A stretch of DNA of 64,000 bases from Desulfovulcanus ferrireducens (GCF_018704065.1 NZ_JAGUQP010000011.1:1-64000), one strand, 5' to 3'; shown: positions 19,664 through 29,827, counted from the stretch's first letter. Notes: generated from the letters alone by a model not told the origin. Numbers and translations are program-made.

Positions 19664-20950
19664 ATGCTGGATATTAGGTTTATTCGGAAAAATTTTGATT
19701 TGGTTGTGAAAGCACTACAACAGAGAAATTCCAGTCTGGACCTTGCAGAGTATCAAGATCTGGATAATAAGCGCAGGACTCTGCTGCAAGAGGTTGAAGC
19801 CTTAAAAATGGAGCGTAACAGGGCTTCGGAGCAGGTGGCCAGGATGAAAAAGCAGGGCCAGGACCCCGGTGATCTTTTTGCCGAACTTGGCCGCTTGTCG
19901 CAGAAGATCAAAGAGTTGGACAAGCAACTAAAGCAGGTTGAAGAAGAAGTTCAGGAGTGGATTTTGTCCATTCCGAATATACCCCACGAAAGTGTGCCCG
20001 TGGGCAAAGATGAGCAGGACAATAAAGAGGAGAAAAAATGGGGAGACAAGCCCTCGTTTGATTTTGCGCCCAAAGAACACTGGGAAATCGGGGTCAGTTT
20101 GGGCGGGCTGGATTTTGATCGCGCAGCCAAGATAACCGGCTCTAGATTTGCCCTTTATTGGGGCTGGGCAGCTCGTTTAGAGCGGGCATTGATTAATTTT
20201 ATGCTTGATGTGCAGACTAATGAAAACGGTTACACAGAAGTCTTGCCTCCTGTTATTGTTAATCGTGCAAGCATGACAGCAACCGGGCAGTTGCCTAAAT
20301 TTGAGCAGGACTTGTTCAAACTAGAAAACTGGGATTATTATTTAATTCCTACGGCTGAAGTGCCTGTGACCAATATCCATCGAAATGAAGTTTTGGAGGA
20401 AAAGGATCTACCCTTGGCCTATGTCGCCTATACTCCCTGTTTTCGTTCTGAGGCCGGTTCATATGGCAAGGACACCAAAGGTATTATCAGACAGCATCAA
20501 TTTAACAAGATAGAGTTGGTCCGCTTTGTCCATCCTGATAACTCCTATCAGGAATTAGAAACTTTGCTCGGACATGCGGAAAGTATTTTGCAGAAACTGA
20601 AACTACATTATCGGGTGGTCACGCTATGTACCGGAGACTTAGGCTTTTCCGCTGCCAAGACCTACGACATAGAAGTCTGGCTGCCCGGCCAGGGCAAGTA
20701 TAGAGAGATATCTTCATGTTCCAATTTTGAAGATTTTCAGGCCAGGCGGGCCAATATCAAGTTTAAACCCAAGAACAGTAAAAAAGCCCGTTTTGTCCAC
20801 ACCTTAAATGGCTCTGGATTGGCTGTGGGCAGGACCATGGTGGCAATCCTTGAAAATTATCAGCAAGCCGATGGTAGCGTGCTTGTTCCGGAAGTGCTAC
20901 GGCCATATTTGGGTGGATTGGAAAAAATTGAGCCCAAAAAAGAAAAATAA
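19664..20950 (+). CDS. serS: Seryl-tRNA synthetase
   Basis: 428 residues. An N-terminal coiled-coil arm (about 30-105, heptad-rich [18 protein letters not shown]) precedes the class II catalytic core: motif 2 in [20 protein letters not shown] and motif 3 in [18 protein letters not shown]. It charges tRNA-Ser with serine in the cytoplasm. The start [12 protein letters not shown] and the AGGAG ribosome site are standard. A tRNA-Lys gene with its own likely promoter follows 47 bases later. Confidence 0.98.
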   Translation: MLDIRFIRKNFDLVVKALQQRNSSLDLAEYQDLDNKRRTLLQEVEALKMERNRASEQVARMKKQGQDPGDLFAELGRLSQKIKELDKQLKQVEEEVQEWILSIPNIPHESVPVGKDEQDNKEEKKWGDKPSFDFAPKEHWEIGVSLGGLDFDRAAKITGSRFALYWGWAARLERALINFMLDVQTNENGYTEVLPPVIVNRASMTATGQLPKFEQDLFKLENWDYYLIPTAEVPVTNIHRNEVLEEKDLPLAYVAYTPCFRSEAGSYGKDTKGIIRQHQFNKIELVRFVHPDNSYQELETLLGHAESILQKLKLHYRVVTLCTGDLGFSAAKTYDIEVWLPGQGKYREISSCSNFEDFQARRANIKFKPKNSKKARFVHTLNGSGLAVGRTMVAILENYQQADGSVLVPEVLRPYLGGLEKIEPKKEK

Positions 20951-20952
20951 TC

Positions 20953-20981
20953 TTGACATTTTCATTGGAGAGCAATAAAGA
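20953..20981 (+). promoter_or_regulatory. Possible promoter of the tRNA pair
   Basis: Perfect -35 TTGACA (20953-20958) is followed after 17 bases by the weak -10 TAAAGA (20976-20981). It begins just after the serS stop and would start transcription about 10 bases before tRNA-Lys. Confidence 0.5.
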
Positions 20982-20997
20982 GGTTTCTTCTTTGGTT

Positions 20998-21073
20998 GGG
21001 CCGTTAACTCAGTCGGTAGAGTATCTGCCTTTTAAGCAGAGAGTCGCAGGTTCGATCCCTGCACGGCCCACCA
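20998..21073 (+). tRNA. tRNA-Lys (TTT)
   Basis: Acceptor GGGCCGT pairs with ACGGCCC, the anticodon stem TCTGC/GCAGA holds loop CTTTTAA (anticodon TTT at 21031-21033), the T-arm is GCAGGTTCGATCCCTGC, and CCA is encoded. Confidence 0.97.
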
Positions 21074-21095
21074 TTTTTTATGTCCCCCTTTTAAT

Positions 21096-21171
21096 GTCCC
21101 CATCGTCTAGTGGCCTAGGACGCCGGCCTCTCACGCCGGTAACGGGGGTTCAAATCCCCCTGGGGACGCCA
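21096..21171 (+). tRNA. tRNA-Glu (CTC)
   Basis: Acceptor GTCCCCA pairs with TGGGGAC, anticodon stem CCGGC/GCCGG encloses loop CTCTCAC (anticodon CTC at 21130-21132), the T-arm is GGGGGTTCAAATCCCCC, discriminator G, and CCA is encoded. It lies 22 bases after tRNA-Lys, probably in one transcript. Confidence 0.96.
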
Positions 21172-21246
21172 AGAAAATCAAATAGATAGAAGATAATCCA
21201 AAAAGGCCAAAGTAAAAGTTGGCACTTTTGGTTGGAAAATAATTCT

Positions 21247-21278
21247 AAGCCTCTAACCACCAGGTTAGAGGCTTTTTT
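21247..21278 (+). terminator. Rho-independent terminator after the tRNA pair
   Basis: AAGCCTCTAACC and GGTTAGAGGCTT form a 12-bp stem with a four-base ACCA loop, ending in six T. Confidence 0.92.
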
Positions 21279-21412
21279 ATGTCAAATAAGAGCTTACACC
21301 TACTTTTAATCTAGCCATTAAACCCCTTTTCCTGAGCATAGTCCGGGAGCTTTCTTGGTATTGTATAGCCCAACTCCCAACTCGGGCGGCCAGCAAGAAC
21401 CTCTGTGCCTCA

Positions 21413-21655
21413 GGGCCATCTCATCTAACTTTAAAGAATAATTTCGCGCCAAGCCGCAAAGACGCCAAGGAAAAGAGATTTTTTGTTCAGCTTGAGTTCC
21501 AAGCCGAACAAAAGCCCCTCGGCCCGAAGGGCCGAAAGCCCTTGAGCTGGGTTTAATCTAAAGCCAGCTCAAAAAAACTTTGCGTCTTTGCGGCATGGCG
21601 CGAGGTAGTATTTTTTAACATATTGAAAGTATAGCACAGTTAGATGAGATAGCCC
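21413..21655 (+). repeat. Family A palindromic element, copy A2 (complete)
   Basis: Outer arms GGGCCATCTCATCTAACT and AGTTAGATGAGATAGCCC are inverted, enclosing a second inverted pair (TTCGCGCCAAGCCGCAAAG, CTTTGCGGCATGGCGCGAG). Inside are three hairpins as in A1: TTGTTCAGCTTG with loop AGTTC, CGGCCCGAAGGGCCG, and TTGAGCTGG...CCAGCTCAA. The whole could fold as one long stem with a three-hairpin head. Confidence 0.88.
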
Positions 21656-22290
21656 TTCTGTGTCTCCGCGTCTATTGCGACCAACGTGAGCGGGCAAGAG
21701 ATTCAAAAATTAGCTGGGAAAGCGTCAGTGCTCCTAGTCGGATACGCCCGGCTAAATTTCTATTCACCTACTCAACCTCTCACCTACTCCCCTTACTAAA
21801 CCAAAGTGCAGCCATCGGCTGCGCCCACGAATGCATCTCCCATGCCCTGAGTCTTTAGAGTCGACTCCCTCTCTTCCTTCCATTTGGGTTTGAGTATTTC
21901 ATTTCGCTTTTTGCCAGTATGAAGAGAGCAAATTAGTTTTGGCCTGACAATCGCTGAATTTTACAAAAAAAGATGCAAAATCGAGTTATTTTTCAAATGA
22001 AACAAGCTAAATTTAAAATTTAATAATTTTTCAGACAGGACAATGAAAGTAGTGTTTGCTCAATTTTTTTTCAAGTTGATCGCCTAATATTTTATCAATT
22101 TTTTTAAAGCTTCAAGAACAAATTTATCTTAAATTGCAAGGCATATTTTTTTTAGTTTGATTTTATCAATTTATGACTATGTAGTTGATATTCATTATAA
22201 AAATGTGATAAAAAGGCTAAGATAAATTCCAAAAAAATAATTTTATTTAATTTTTTAAAAAATTATTATTGAATTAGGCGTTGTTATTAA

Positions 22291-22305
22291 TACACTATTA
22301 GTGTA
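22291..22305. promoter_or_regulatory. Perfect palindrome upstream of the SLBB export gene
   Basis: TACACTA-T-TAGTGTA, a 7-bp dyad with a one-base centre, lies about 185 bases before the SLBB start in very AT-rich DNA, with a TATAAT-like box at about 22348-22353. It could be a repressor operator. No regulator is identified. Confidence 0.35.
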
Positions 22306-22476
22306 GTCTTAATTTTTTAAAATATACTTGCTTGTATTGAAATAATTTATAATGCATTAACTGCACATAATTTATCATATTTTTTGACGAAAGGAGAGGG
22401 CTTTAATAGTCGGAGACTCCACTTGTTTCTTAGGCCCGCTAATGTCTCGCTGTTAAATAGTGAAGGAGAGAACTAT

Positions 22477-25398
22477 ATGACAAAATATTTTTTTGGTTTG
22501 TGTTGCCTTGTTTATTATTCGCTGGCAGGGGGGTTGTACGCCTTTCAAACTCCTGGAACGGTTGTTTTAGACGGAAGCGGATCTGTCCTCCGGGCAGGAG
22601 TGCAGCAGGCAAGTGCTTCCATGCAAGGGCCTTCTGGCTCTCTTCCTCTTACAGGGCAGCAACTCCTTGGAACCTTTACTCCTGCTCAGCAGCAGGTCAT
22701 TAAGCAGAAAGTGCAAGAACAAGGTGGGGGACTTACCCCAGAGGCTGTAGATGCAATAAAAAATAATCCTGAATTTAAGGGATTAAAGCCGGCCGAAGTT
22801 GAAGAAGGGAAAAGATTGATTGAGTCTCTGGAGAAGAAAGGTCAAAAACAGCAACCCTCACAAACTCCGGATGTGAATGGAAAAAAGATCGATGATGTTG
22901 TTTCTCTTTTTCGACAATATCTAACGAACAAGACAGGTGTCTTAAAGGTCAGCACCGAGTTAAGGCCATTTGGGTACAATCTTTTTCAGCATGGCCTTGC
23001 CAAGCCTATACCTGCCCAGCCTGTGGCCCCTGATTATATTATAGGTCCCGGAGATGAGGTCCAGGTTTTTGTCTGGGGACGGATCAACACGCAATACACC
23101 CTGCGTGTTGGCGCGGATGGACGAATTATGTTTCCACAAATCGGTCCGTTAACAGTTGCCGGCATGCGTTATGAGCAGATGGAAAAATTTCTTGTCAAGC
23201 AGGCTACCAGGATTACCGGGACAGACGTGGCTATTACTCTCTCCAGGCTGCATCAATTTCAGGTTTTTGTACTGGGTGAAGTACAAAGGCCCGGTCCATA
23301 TAATCTTACAGCTATGACCACTATGCTGGATGCCCTGATAGCGGCTGGCGGGTCAACAGGGCGCGGCTCCCTGAGAAAAATTTCTTTAAAAAGGGAAAAT
23401 GAAACCATAAGTGTGTTAGACTTATATGATTTGCTCCTTGATGGAGATAAAAGCAAGGATAGGCGACTTAGAAATGGAGACATTGTTTTTGTGCCCTTGG
23501 CTGGCCCTCTGGTGGGTATTGCTGGCAATGTCAGAAGGCCCGGCATTTATGAACTCAAGCAAGAGACAAACCTGGTCGAGGCTTTAGAGTTGGCCGGTGC
23601 CTTAACGCCTGTGGCCTGGAAACAGATGATTCAGGTGGAAAGGGCTGAGAAGCACGCATGGAAAAAGGTAGTGGATATAAATGCCAGGGATTTGAAAAAT
23701 TTAAAAGAACTTTCCATGCAGGATGGGGATTTGATTAAAGTATTTTCCATTATTCCTGAGACAGCCAACAGGGTTGAGCTCTATGGCAATGTTTTGCGGC
23801 CCGGCACATATGCCTGGCATCCAGGCCTGACCTTACGTGAGATAATCAAAGGTCCTGAGAGCCTGCAGCCTGACAGCTGTTTTGATTATGCGTTGATTAA
23901 AAGGGCTGTTCAGCCAACAGGAGGAGTAAAGCTTGTCCCTTTTAATCTGGCCCGGATTGTTCTGGCAAAGGGGGCGGATTTAGAGCTCCAGCCCCTTGAC
24001 CGGATATATGTTTTTTCCAAGTGGTTTTTTGAATCCAAGCCAACTGTTGTCATCAAAGGTAAGGTGCGAAAGCCAGGAACATATCAAATCCCTGAAAAGG
24101 GTTTTCGCATCAAGGATTTGATTTTGCAGTCAGGTGGGTTGGCAAAAGATGCCTACTTAGAAAAGGCAGAGCTTTATCGTATAGACAAAAAACAAAGAAA
24201 AAAATCGTTAGTATTATTTGATTTAAAAAAGGCATTACTGGGCGTCCAAGAACATAATCTACTTTTAAAGGACGGGGATCAGATTGTTGTTCACTCTATA
24301 TCAGAGTATATGCCAGAACAGACAGTGACTATTTATGGGGAAGTGAACAAGCCTGGCACATATCCTTTTGTGGAGGGGATGACAGTTAAAGACCTGGTTT
24401 TTGCCGGGGGCAATGTTAAAGATTCTGCTTACTTAAAGGAAGGAGAAGTATTTTCTTATAAAATCATCAACAATACCCTGGCAGAGTATGAGCATCGGGT
24501 TATAAATCTTGAGCTGGCATTTAGTGATGAACCTCAGCACAATATTCTACTTCATCCGTATGATAAGATTTTTATCAAAAAGATAGCTGATTGGGGCAGA
24601 GAAAAATACGTAGAGATTGAAGGGGAAGTTATTTTTCCTGGCAAATATTTAATTAAAAAAGGCGAAAGGTTGTCATCTTTAATCAAGCGTGCAGGTGGTT
24701 TCACCAAAAACGCTTACCTGAGAGGCGCTCTTTTTACTAGAGAACGGGTGCGTAAGTTGCAGCAAAAACGCCTCAATGAGATGGTCGATAAGCTGGAACA
24801 GGAATTATTATCCGCGGGCAGTGCTAAAACTTCCACTGCTCTTACGGGTGATGAGTCAAAGATTTATCTGCAAGAGAGCAAAATAAATGAGAAATTTCTG
24901 GCCAGGCTCAGGGAAGTAAAGGCCAAAGGTAGGCTGGTTATAGACATAAAACCTTTAGCAGAATTTAAAGATTACTCGGATGATGTGGAACTAGAAGACG
25001 GAGATAAGCTCAATATTCCACAAAATCCGGCGACCGTGCAGGTTCTTGGCGCGGTGTATAATCAAACAGCTTTTATCTTCCGGCATGGGAAAAAGATATC
25101 CGGTTATATTGATTTGGCAGGAGGATACTCCCAAAACGCGGACAAAGACGCGACTTATATTCTCAAAGCAGATGGCAGCGCTGTAAGACCGCATAAAGGC
25201 CTCACCTGGGGATTCCAGTGGAATGAACGCTTAAATCGCTGGGAGCGCTCGCATCGTTTCAACATTGAACCGGGAGATACCATTATAGTGCCGGAAAAAT
25301 TGGACCGCATCGCCTGGCTCAGATCAACAAAAGACATTACACAAATCCTCTTTCAGCTCGCCGTAACAACAGGTGTGATTATGACGACATTATTTTAA
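22477..25398 (+). CDS. Giant SLBB-domain polysaccharide export protein (Wza-like)
   Basis: 973 residues from ATG 22477, chosen because GGAGAG lies seven bases upstream and a signal peptide follows (MTKYFFGLCCLVYYSLAGG). The poly-export domain starts near 180 (YIIGPGDEVQVFVWGRINTQ). Several SLBB repeats follow, each with a motif like VVIKGKVRKPGTY, VTIYGEVNKPGTY, VEIEGEVIFPGKY. The C-terminus ends in a hydrophobic helix (ILFQLAVTTGVIMTTLF). Wza-type proteins form the outer-membrane channel for capsule or exopolysaccharide; Wza itself is under 400 residues, so this is an extended form. It heads a block with a beta-barrel, a lipoprotein and a Wzz-like protein. Confidence 0.88.
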   Translation: MTKYFFGLCCLVYYSLAGGLYAFQTPGTVVLDGSGSVLRAGVQQASASMQGPSGSLPLTGQQLLGTFTPAQQQVIKQKVQEQGGGLTPEAVDAIKNNPEFKGLKPAEVEEGKRLIESLEKKGQKQQPSQTPDVNGKKIDDVVSLFRQYLTNKTGVLKVSTELRPFGYNLFQHGLAKPIPAQPVAPDYIIGPGDEVQVFVWGRINTQYTLRVGADGRIMFPQIGPLTVAGMRYEQMEKFLVKQATRITGTDVAITLSRLHQFQVFVLGEVQRPGPYNLTAMTTMLDALIAAGGSTGRGSLRKISLKRENETISVLDLYDLLLDGDKSKDRRLRNGDIVFVPLAGPLVGIAGNVRRPGIYELKQETNLVEALELAGALTPVAWKQMIQVERAEKHAWKKVVDINARDLKNLKELSMQDGDLIKVFSIIPETANRVELYGNVLRPGTYAWHPGLTLREIIKGPESLQPDSCFDYALIKRAVQPTGGVKLVPFNLARIVLAKGADLELQPLDRIYVFSKWFFESKPTVVIKGKVRKPGTYQIPEKGFRIKDLILQSGGLAKDAYLEKAELYRIDKKQRKKSLVLFDLKKALLGVQEHNLLLKDGDQIVVHSISEYMPEQTVTIYGEVNKPGTYPFVEGMTVKDLVFAGGNVKDSAYLKEGEVFSYKIINNTLAEYEHRVINLELAFSDEPQHNILLHPYDKIFIKKIADWGREKYVEIEGEVIFPGKYLIKKGERLSSLIKRAGGFTKNAYLRGALFTRERVRKLQQKRLNEMVDKLEQELLSAGSAKTSTALTGDESKIYLQESKINEKFLARLREVKAKGRLVIDIKPLAEFKDYSDDVELEDGDKLNIPQNPATVQVLGAVYNQTAFIFRHGKKISGYIDLAGGYSQNADKDATYILKADGSAVRPHKGLTWGFQWNERLNRWERSHRFNIEPGDTIIVPEKLDRIAWLRSTKDITQILFQLAVTTGVIMTTLF

Positions 25399-25486
25399 AC
25401 TGTTCGACGTGAAGATACCTCTGCGAAAAATTCAAATTTTGTGATTATGAATTCCAAAGCGGAAAATCGAAATTTTAGGGTGTTAA

Positions 25487-26674
25487 ATGCGGAATGCTGG
25501 ATGTTTCAGAGTACGATTGGTTACGGTTCTGTTAAACAACTTTAAATCGAAAGATAACGTCGAACTTCGAAGGTTGAGCGTTGAACTTATAATTTTGATA
25601 ACTTTATTTTTGTTAACTTTTAACAGAGCTGAGCTAAAGGCAGAGGAACTTCCTCTGTATCTCACTTATGCAGCAGATGATTTTCCTGCCTCAATGGTTT
25701 TGCCAAAAGGCCAGTTGGAATTAGACCTGCGGTATGCTTTTTTCAATGATGCTGTAGATGTGTTCGGTTTTAGAGAAAAGGAGAAGGATAAGCTGGCAGT
25801 GAGCAGCAATTTTTCCTTTGGGGATTATAGAGCATTAAGCCTTGGCGTACATTATGGCTTGACTCACCATTTGATGCTCTCTTTTGACTATGATTATCGT
25901 ACCCTTGGTTATCAGGGCGTGGACTTAAATTTCTCCGGCTTAAAGTTTTCAGCCAGATATTCTTTGAATGGCTGTTTTGCCGTGGATATAGGGGTAAAAT
26001 ATGATCAGACAAAGGACACCTCTGTCACAAATGTTGAATATATCAATTACTATTTGCATAAGTTCAAATCAAATTTAAATCTGGAAGTAGATAGTCAATA
26101 TGTGTGGTATGTTTTAACGTATCCTGATATGGTAGTTCGTTATGGCCTGCCTAAAACAGCAGAACCTGAATTGAGGATGGAAGATTTGCAGGACTATACA
26201 GGATACCTACGCTTTACGCTGGGCAAAGCGTGGGAAAAGTTTTATCCGAATATTTTTTTTGAATTTGGTTATACGCATATAGATACTAAAATGGATACTA
26301 ATTTAAAGGATATGATTCCGGATGGTTACAGGTCATATTTGCCTGACTTTCCTTTGGATATGTCAAGAGAGGAGAAATATATAAGTGCTGGTTTTTCTTT
26401 GTTCTTTCAGACTCCTTATGATACCATAACTCATATTGAATATACTTACATGTATCTTTTTAGGGATGCAGACATCAATTATGCTCCGAAAAATCAAATA
26501 ATTAGAGCGGGAATTGCTTATCTTTTGACCCAAAATATCATCCTGCATGTAGGTGGAACTTATCTTCACAGTCAATTTAACGGAGTTGTTCCGTTTTTAT
26601 ATAATAAATATACACAAACAACCTTTGATCATCCTTATGGTTGGGCAGAGGTGGGTGTGAGTTATCTTTTTTAG
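25487..26674 (+). CDS. Outer-membrane beta-barrel protein, unknown function
   Basis: 395 residues with a hydrophobic export segment (about 34-48, LIILITLFLLTF) ending near KAEE, then alternating polar/aromatic strands (LELDLRYAFF, LSLGVHYGLTHHLMLSFDYDY, GLKFSARYSL) and the terminal aromatic YLF expected of barrels recognised by the Bam machinery. AGGGTG precedes ATG 25487, giving an unusually long n-region; a TTG at 25574 would give a normal signal peptide. That n-region overlaps a weak TTGAAC-type repeat (25555-25590). Position directly after the SLBB protein suggests a role in polysaccharide export or anchoring. I do not recognise the family. Confidence 0.7.
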   Translation: MRNAGCFRVRLVTVLLNNFKSKDNVELRRLSVELIILITLFLLTFNRAELKAEELPLYLTYAADDFPASMVLPKGQLELDLRYAFFNDAVDVFGFREKEKDKLAVSSNFSFGDYRALSLGVHYGLTHHLMLSFDYDYRTLGYQGVDLNFSGLKFSARYSLNGCFAVDIGVKYDQTKDTSVTNVEYINYYLHKFKSNLNLEVDSQYVWYVLTYPDMVVRYGLPKTAEPELRMEDLQDYTGYLRFTLGKAWEKFYPNIFFEFGYTHIDTKMDTNLKDMIPDGYRSYLPDFPLDMSREEKYISAGFSLFFQTPYDTITHIEYTYMYLFRDADINYAPKNQIIRAGIAYLLTQNIILHVGGTYLHSQFNGVVPFLYNKYTQTTFDHPYGWAEVGVSYLF

Positions 26675-26835
26675 GCCTCATGTTAAGAGAATTTGACTTC
26701 GAGGAAATTGGAGAACTGCTAAGGTCGAAACGAATTTTTATATAGTTGGTGCTGGGTCGGCATATTTCAAAGAAACAACCTACGAAAGTCGAATAGGATA
26801 TAAGTGGCTAATCTGTTTAAAAAGGGGTTTTTAAG

Positions 26836-28290
26836 ATGAAAGGCTTGAAATTTTTGGCTTGGCTTTGTGCATGTGGTCTTATCTCTTTAACTGCTGCTTG
26901 CGGCGGGGGAGGTGGGGGCGAAGATGGCATAACGACTTCAACTCTAAGCGGTGGTCAGGTTATAGACGGCTATCTAAGTGGAGCAACTGTATGTGTTGAT
27001 TATGATAATGATGGTCAGTGTGATTCAGACACTCAAACAACCGACCAGAATGGAACTTATAATAGTTTTACTATTCCAACTACTTATTATGCAAATGCAA
27101 CATTATTGGCATTTGGCGGTTTCGATACCTCGACCAATCAAACTTTTGAGGGCGTACTGATGGCCCAGCCGGGTTCAAACAATATCACACCGTTGACCAC
27201 ACTTATTGCGGTAAATCCAGAAATTGAACAGTCTCTAACGGACTTGGGAGTTACTGCGGATGCTGATTATGTTTCAGGAAGTATTAATGGAGCTTATGTT
27301 CAGTTAGCCTTGATGGTTGCTTCGTCATTACAGGTCATGGCAACTACAACTAACATTAGCGATTCAGCAATTTTGGCTAAAGGTACTGAACAACTGGCGA
27401 ACGCGCTCAATGATAGTCTTAAAACTATATTTTCTAATAATAATGAACTGGCAGACATTAGTGATAGTGAAATGGGGGGTATTTTCGCCAATGCAACAAG
27501 AGATGGGCTTCAAGGATTAAATACTGCTACAGAAAATAATGAAGACTATAACACTCTCCTCAATATGAATGCAACATCGATTGCCAATTTAGACCTGACC
27601 TCCCAGTTTACAAATATAGCTAACGCCGTTGATCAAAATTCCACTGCCTTACTGGATACGCTCGTAACTAATTCTACAGCAATAACACAAGCTACTGAAA
27701 ATGCTACAGGTACAGTTGAAGAACAATCAGTAACATCATTTAGCTTTGATGCTGGTTCTGTTTCGTTGGCAGGAGCGTCGTTAGTATTAGATAACAGCAC
27801 AGGAAAGTGGACCAGTACTATTTCAAGTGCAACATTATCATCGAATAAACAGTTTGCAATTGATTTCTTACTTCAAGAATCTGCTGGGGCATTAAAAGAT
27901 TTTACCAATGTACGGTTTATTCTTCATATAAATGATACTGGTTCTAGCAGAGAGGCTACCGTGACATTGAGTGGGGTAAGTATAAGTGTAGATGGTGAAA
28001 ATATTACATCTCTTACAGTGGCAGGTGATGCTGGTTTACGTGTTCAAGGTACTGATTCTAATGGAAACCAGATTGATGTCACTTTTACAAATATTGAAGG
28101 AGATCAGTTGATACTAACAACCAGTACTCAGGTTACATACGATCTTTCAAAGATTGAGGACAAGATCGTCAATGAAACTCAAAGTAATGATGCGTTGCAT
28201 CAAATCTCTTACCCAGGCACTTATAATTTAATCATTTACTCGCCTGATTTGCCCATGGATACTATTGAGGCTAGTGTAACTGTAAATTAG
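26836..28290 (+). CDS. Secreted lipoprotein, unknown function
   Basis: 484 residues. A lipoprotein signal with lipobox LTAAC (Cys near residue 22) is followed by a Gly-rich linker. Then comes GGQVIDGYLSGATVCVDYDNDGQCD, a motif I associate with carboxypeptidase-regulatory-like or repeat lipoproteins of marine Gram-negatives. The rest is Thr/Asn/Ser-rich and low in charge, and the C-terminal part (about 295-480) looks beta-rich. No catalytic motif is visible. It lies between a beta-barrel and a Wzz-like protein, so a role at the cell surface with exported polysaccharide is plausible but unproven. Confidence 0.7.
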   Translation: MKGLKFLAWLCACGLISLTAACGGGGGGEDGITTSTLSGGQVIDGYLSGATVCVDYDNDGQCDSDTQTTDQNGTYNSFTIPTTYYANATLLAFGGFDTSTNQTFEGVLMAQPGSNNITPLTTLIAVNPEIEQSLTDLGVTADADYVSGSINGAYVQLALMVASSLQVMATTTNISDSAILAKGTEQLANALNDSLKTIFSNNNELADISDSEMGGIFANATRDGLQGLNTATENNEDYNTLLNMNATSIANLDLTSQFTNIANAVDQNSTALLDTLVTNSTAITQATENATGTVEEQSVTSFSFDAGSVSLAGASLVLDNSTGKWTSTISSATLSSNKQFAIDFLLQESAGALKDFTNVRFILHINDTGSSREATVTLSGVSISVDGENITSLTVAGDAGLRVQGTDSNGNQIDVTFTNIEGDQLILTTSTQVTYDLSKIEDKIVNETQSNDALHQISYPGTYNLIIYSPDLPMDTIEASVTVN

Positions 28291-28792
28291 CTACTTTGAT
28301 TAAATAATTAGTTTTTTATTTAAAAGAACAATCTTTCTCGGTTTTAACCGCAGACGCACGCAGACTGACGCAGACAAGTGCGCCCGGCGACTTGCCGGTC
28401 GCACTGCTGTCCCGGCCTTTCAGGCCGGGAAGGATAAAGAATATTAGAGTTTCGGCTCTTATTGTATCGGATACGGCTATCATCATACCCGGAAAGTAAT
28501 TGTTATTAAGCTTAACCACGGCCTGAAAGGCCGTCAGGTTTTTGTTCGGCAAAGTCTGCCGAACAAGAATTTCTGCGTGAGTCTGCGTGGGTCTGCGGTT
28601 AAAAATAAAATTTGGATTAAGGTTTAATAGGGTAAATGGGTAGATGAGAGAAAGTGTAGAAGGGGGTAGATGGCTATAGAGGTAAGTAAAGTGGCTTCTG
28701 CCCATTCTCCTTTCTACTCATCCTCTCATTCACTATAAAAATGATTGTTTCTGCGGTAAAATAAAGAAAATAAGAAAAAGGTAGGAAAAATA
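28291..28792. other. Intergenic region occupied by a family B element
   Basis: Besides element B2 (28342-28604), it holds a following GGATTAAGGTTTAA tail and simple GGGTAGATG-type repeats to about 28735. No gene is supported; a minus-strand frame here is made of repeat sequence. Confidence 0.55.
28342..28604 (+). repeat. Family B palindromic element, copy B2
   Basis: 263 bases. Terminal inverted repeats start TTTTAACCGCAGACGC. Hairpins in order: CCGGC-GACTT-GCCGG (28384-28398), CCCGGCC-TTTCA-GGCCGGG (28411-28429), ACGGCC-TGAAA-GGCCGT (28518-28534) and TTGTTCGGC-7-GCCGAACAA (28542-28566). The centre carries the conserved TATCGGATACGGCTATCAT. This is the reference copy for the family. Confidence 0.92.
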
Positions 28793-29827
28793 GTGCCGGA
28801 AAATCACAATGAACATACATCCTCTGGTGGACAAATGTCTTGCCCATACAATACCGGGGGGGCTTTTATGCCGCCTGTCCCGCCCGAGGAGACAGATTTT
28901 TATAGTTATTTTTTGATCTTGAAAAAAAGAAAACTAAGTATTTTCATTATTACCTTTTTAGGTCTTTTACTGGGTCTATATGTGGCTGTTTTCTCGCCCA
29001 ATATTTATCGCTCCACTGCCATTATCATTCCAACAGGAAATGGAAAAGGTTCGAATTTAGGGCCTCTGAGCGCATTGCGCGGTCTAGCTGGATTGAACAT
29101 GCCCGGCTCTGCAGGTACGTCAGAGATCATCACACTTTTGCAGACCAGACAATTGCGAGAAGTTTTAATCAAAGAATATGAGCTTTTGCCAGTGCTTTTT
29201 TTTGAAAGGTGGGATGAGGAAAAAAAAAGCTGGAAAAAGGGTGAAGAGGGTTTTTTATTGGACAATGTTCTGAAATTTCCTCGCCAATTCTTATCATATC
29301 TTGTGCAGAGGGCACGCTCTTTGCCTGCTGAGGCTGGAAAAGATAAAAAGAAAAATGATGGGCCTTCAGTAAATGATGGGATCAGGGCACTGAATAGTAT
29401 TTATAGTATTACTGAAGATAAGAGAGTTGGAACTATAAAAATATCTGCAGATTTCCATGACCCGGCAAAGGCAGCCTGGTTATCAAAAATACTTTTGCAG
29501 ACACTTAAGGACTACATGAGTTCAGAGGCTATAGTCACGGCCGAGAAAAATTTAGCTAACCTTCACCAAGAATTGCCCAGCACTACAGACCCACTTTTGC
29601 GTCAGAAATTGCAGACATTGATAGCGCAAAACTTGGAGCGCAAAGTCATGGCCAAGGTCAATCGTGAATTTGCCTTTAAAATCCTTGATCCTCCCTATGT
29701 GCCAGATCGTAAATTCAAACCAAAACGCAGTCAAATAGTCATGGTTAGATTGGTGGGCTCTCTTATTTTTGGCATATTTTTAGCTTTTTTCAGGGAATAT
29801 TTGCAATCAGTCCGTGAGCAACATTAA
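28793..29827 (+). CDS. Wzz-family polysaccharide chain-length determinant
   Basis: 344 residues from GTG 28793, with AGGTAGG upstream. A Pro-rich cytoplasmic N-terminus leads into YFLILKKRKLSIFIITFLGLLLG (first membrane helix, about 45-68), a periplasmic domain starting NIYRSTAIIIPTGNGKGS, and a second helix after PKRSQIVMVRLVGSLIFG (about 315-335), the usual Wzz topology. It lacks a BY-kinase domain. It would set chain length in a Wzy-type pathway, together with the SLBB exporter and the polymerase at 49421. Confidence 0.85.
   Translation: MPENHNEHTSSGGQMSCPYNTGGAFMPPVPPEETDFYSYFLILKKRKLSIFIITFLGLLLGLYVAVFSPNIYRSTAIIIPTGNGKGSNLGPLSALRGLAGLNMPGSAGTSEIITLLQTRQLREVLIKEYELLPVLFFERWDEEKKSWKKGEEGFLLDNVLKFPRQFLSYLVQRARSLPAEAGKDKKKNDGPSVNDGIRALNSIYSITEDKRVGTIKISADFHDPAKAAWLSKILLQTLKDYMSSEAIVTAEKNLANLHQELPSTTDPLLRQKLQTLIAQNLERKVMAKVNREFAFKILDPPYVPDRKFKPKRSQIVMVRLVGSLIFGIFLAFFREYLQSVREQH

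Larger units (their letters stand above)
21279..22476. other. Long non-coding region before the export gene
   Basis: About 1.2 kb with no gene I can support. It holds a complete family A element (21413-21655), simple CTACTCAACC-type repeats near 21765-21795, then from about 21960 a very AT-rich stretch leading to the SLBB gene, with a small palindrome at 22291-22305. The length and composition fit a regulatory leader or horizontally acquired border, but no known riboswitch is recognised. Confidence 0.5.

Noticed and set aside
21211-21232. Possible sigma-54 promoter (TTGGCACTTTTGG)
   Set aside because: The -24 half looks right but the GC of the -12 box is missing at the required spacing, and it precedes a terminator.
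22384-22476. Upstream extension of the SLBB gene (31 extra codons)
   Set aside because: The internal ATG at 22477 has a better ribosome site and is followed directly by a signal peptide, whereas the longer frame would bury it.
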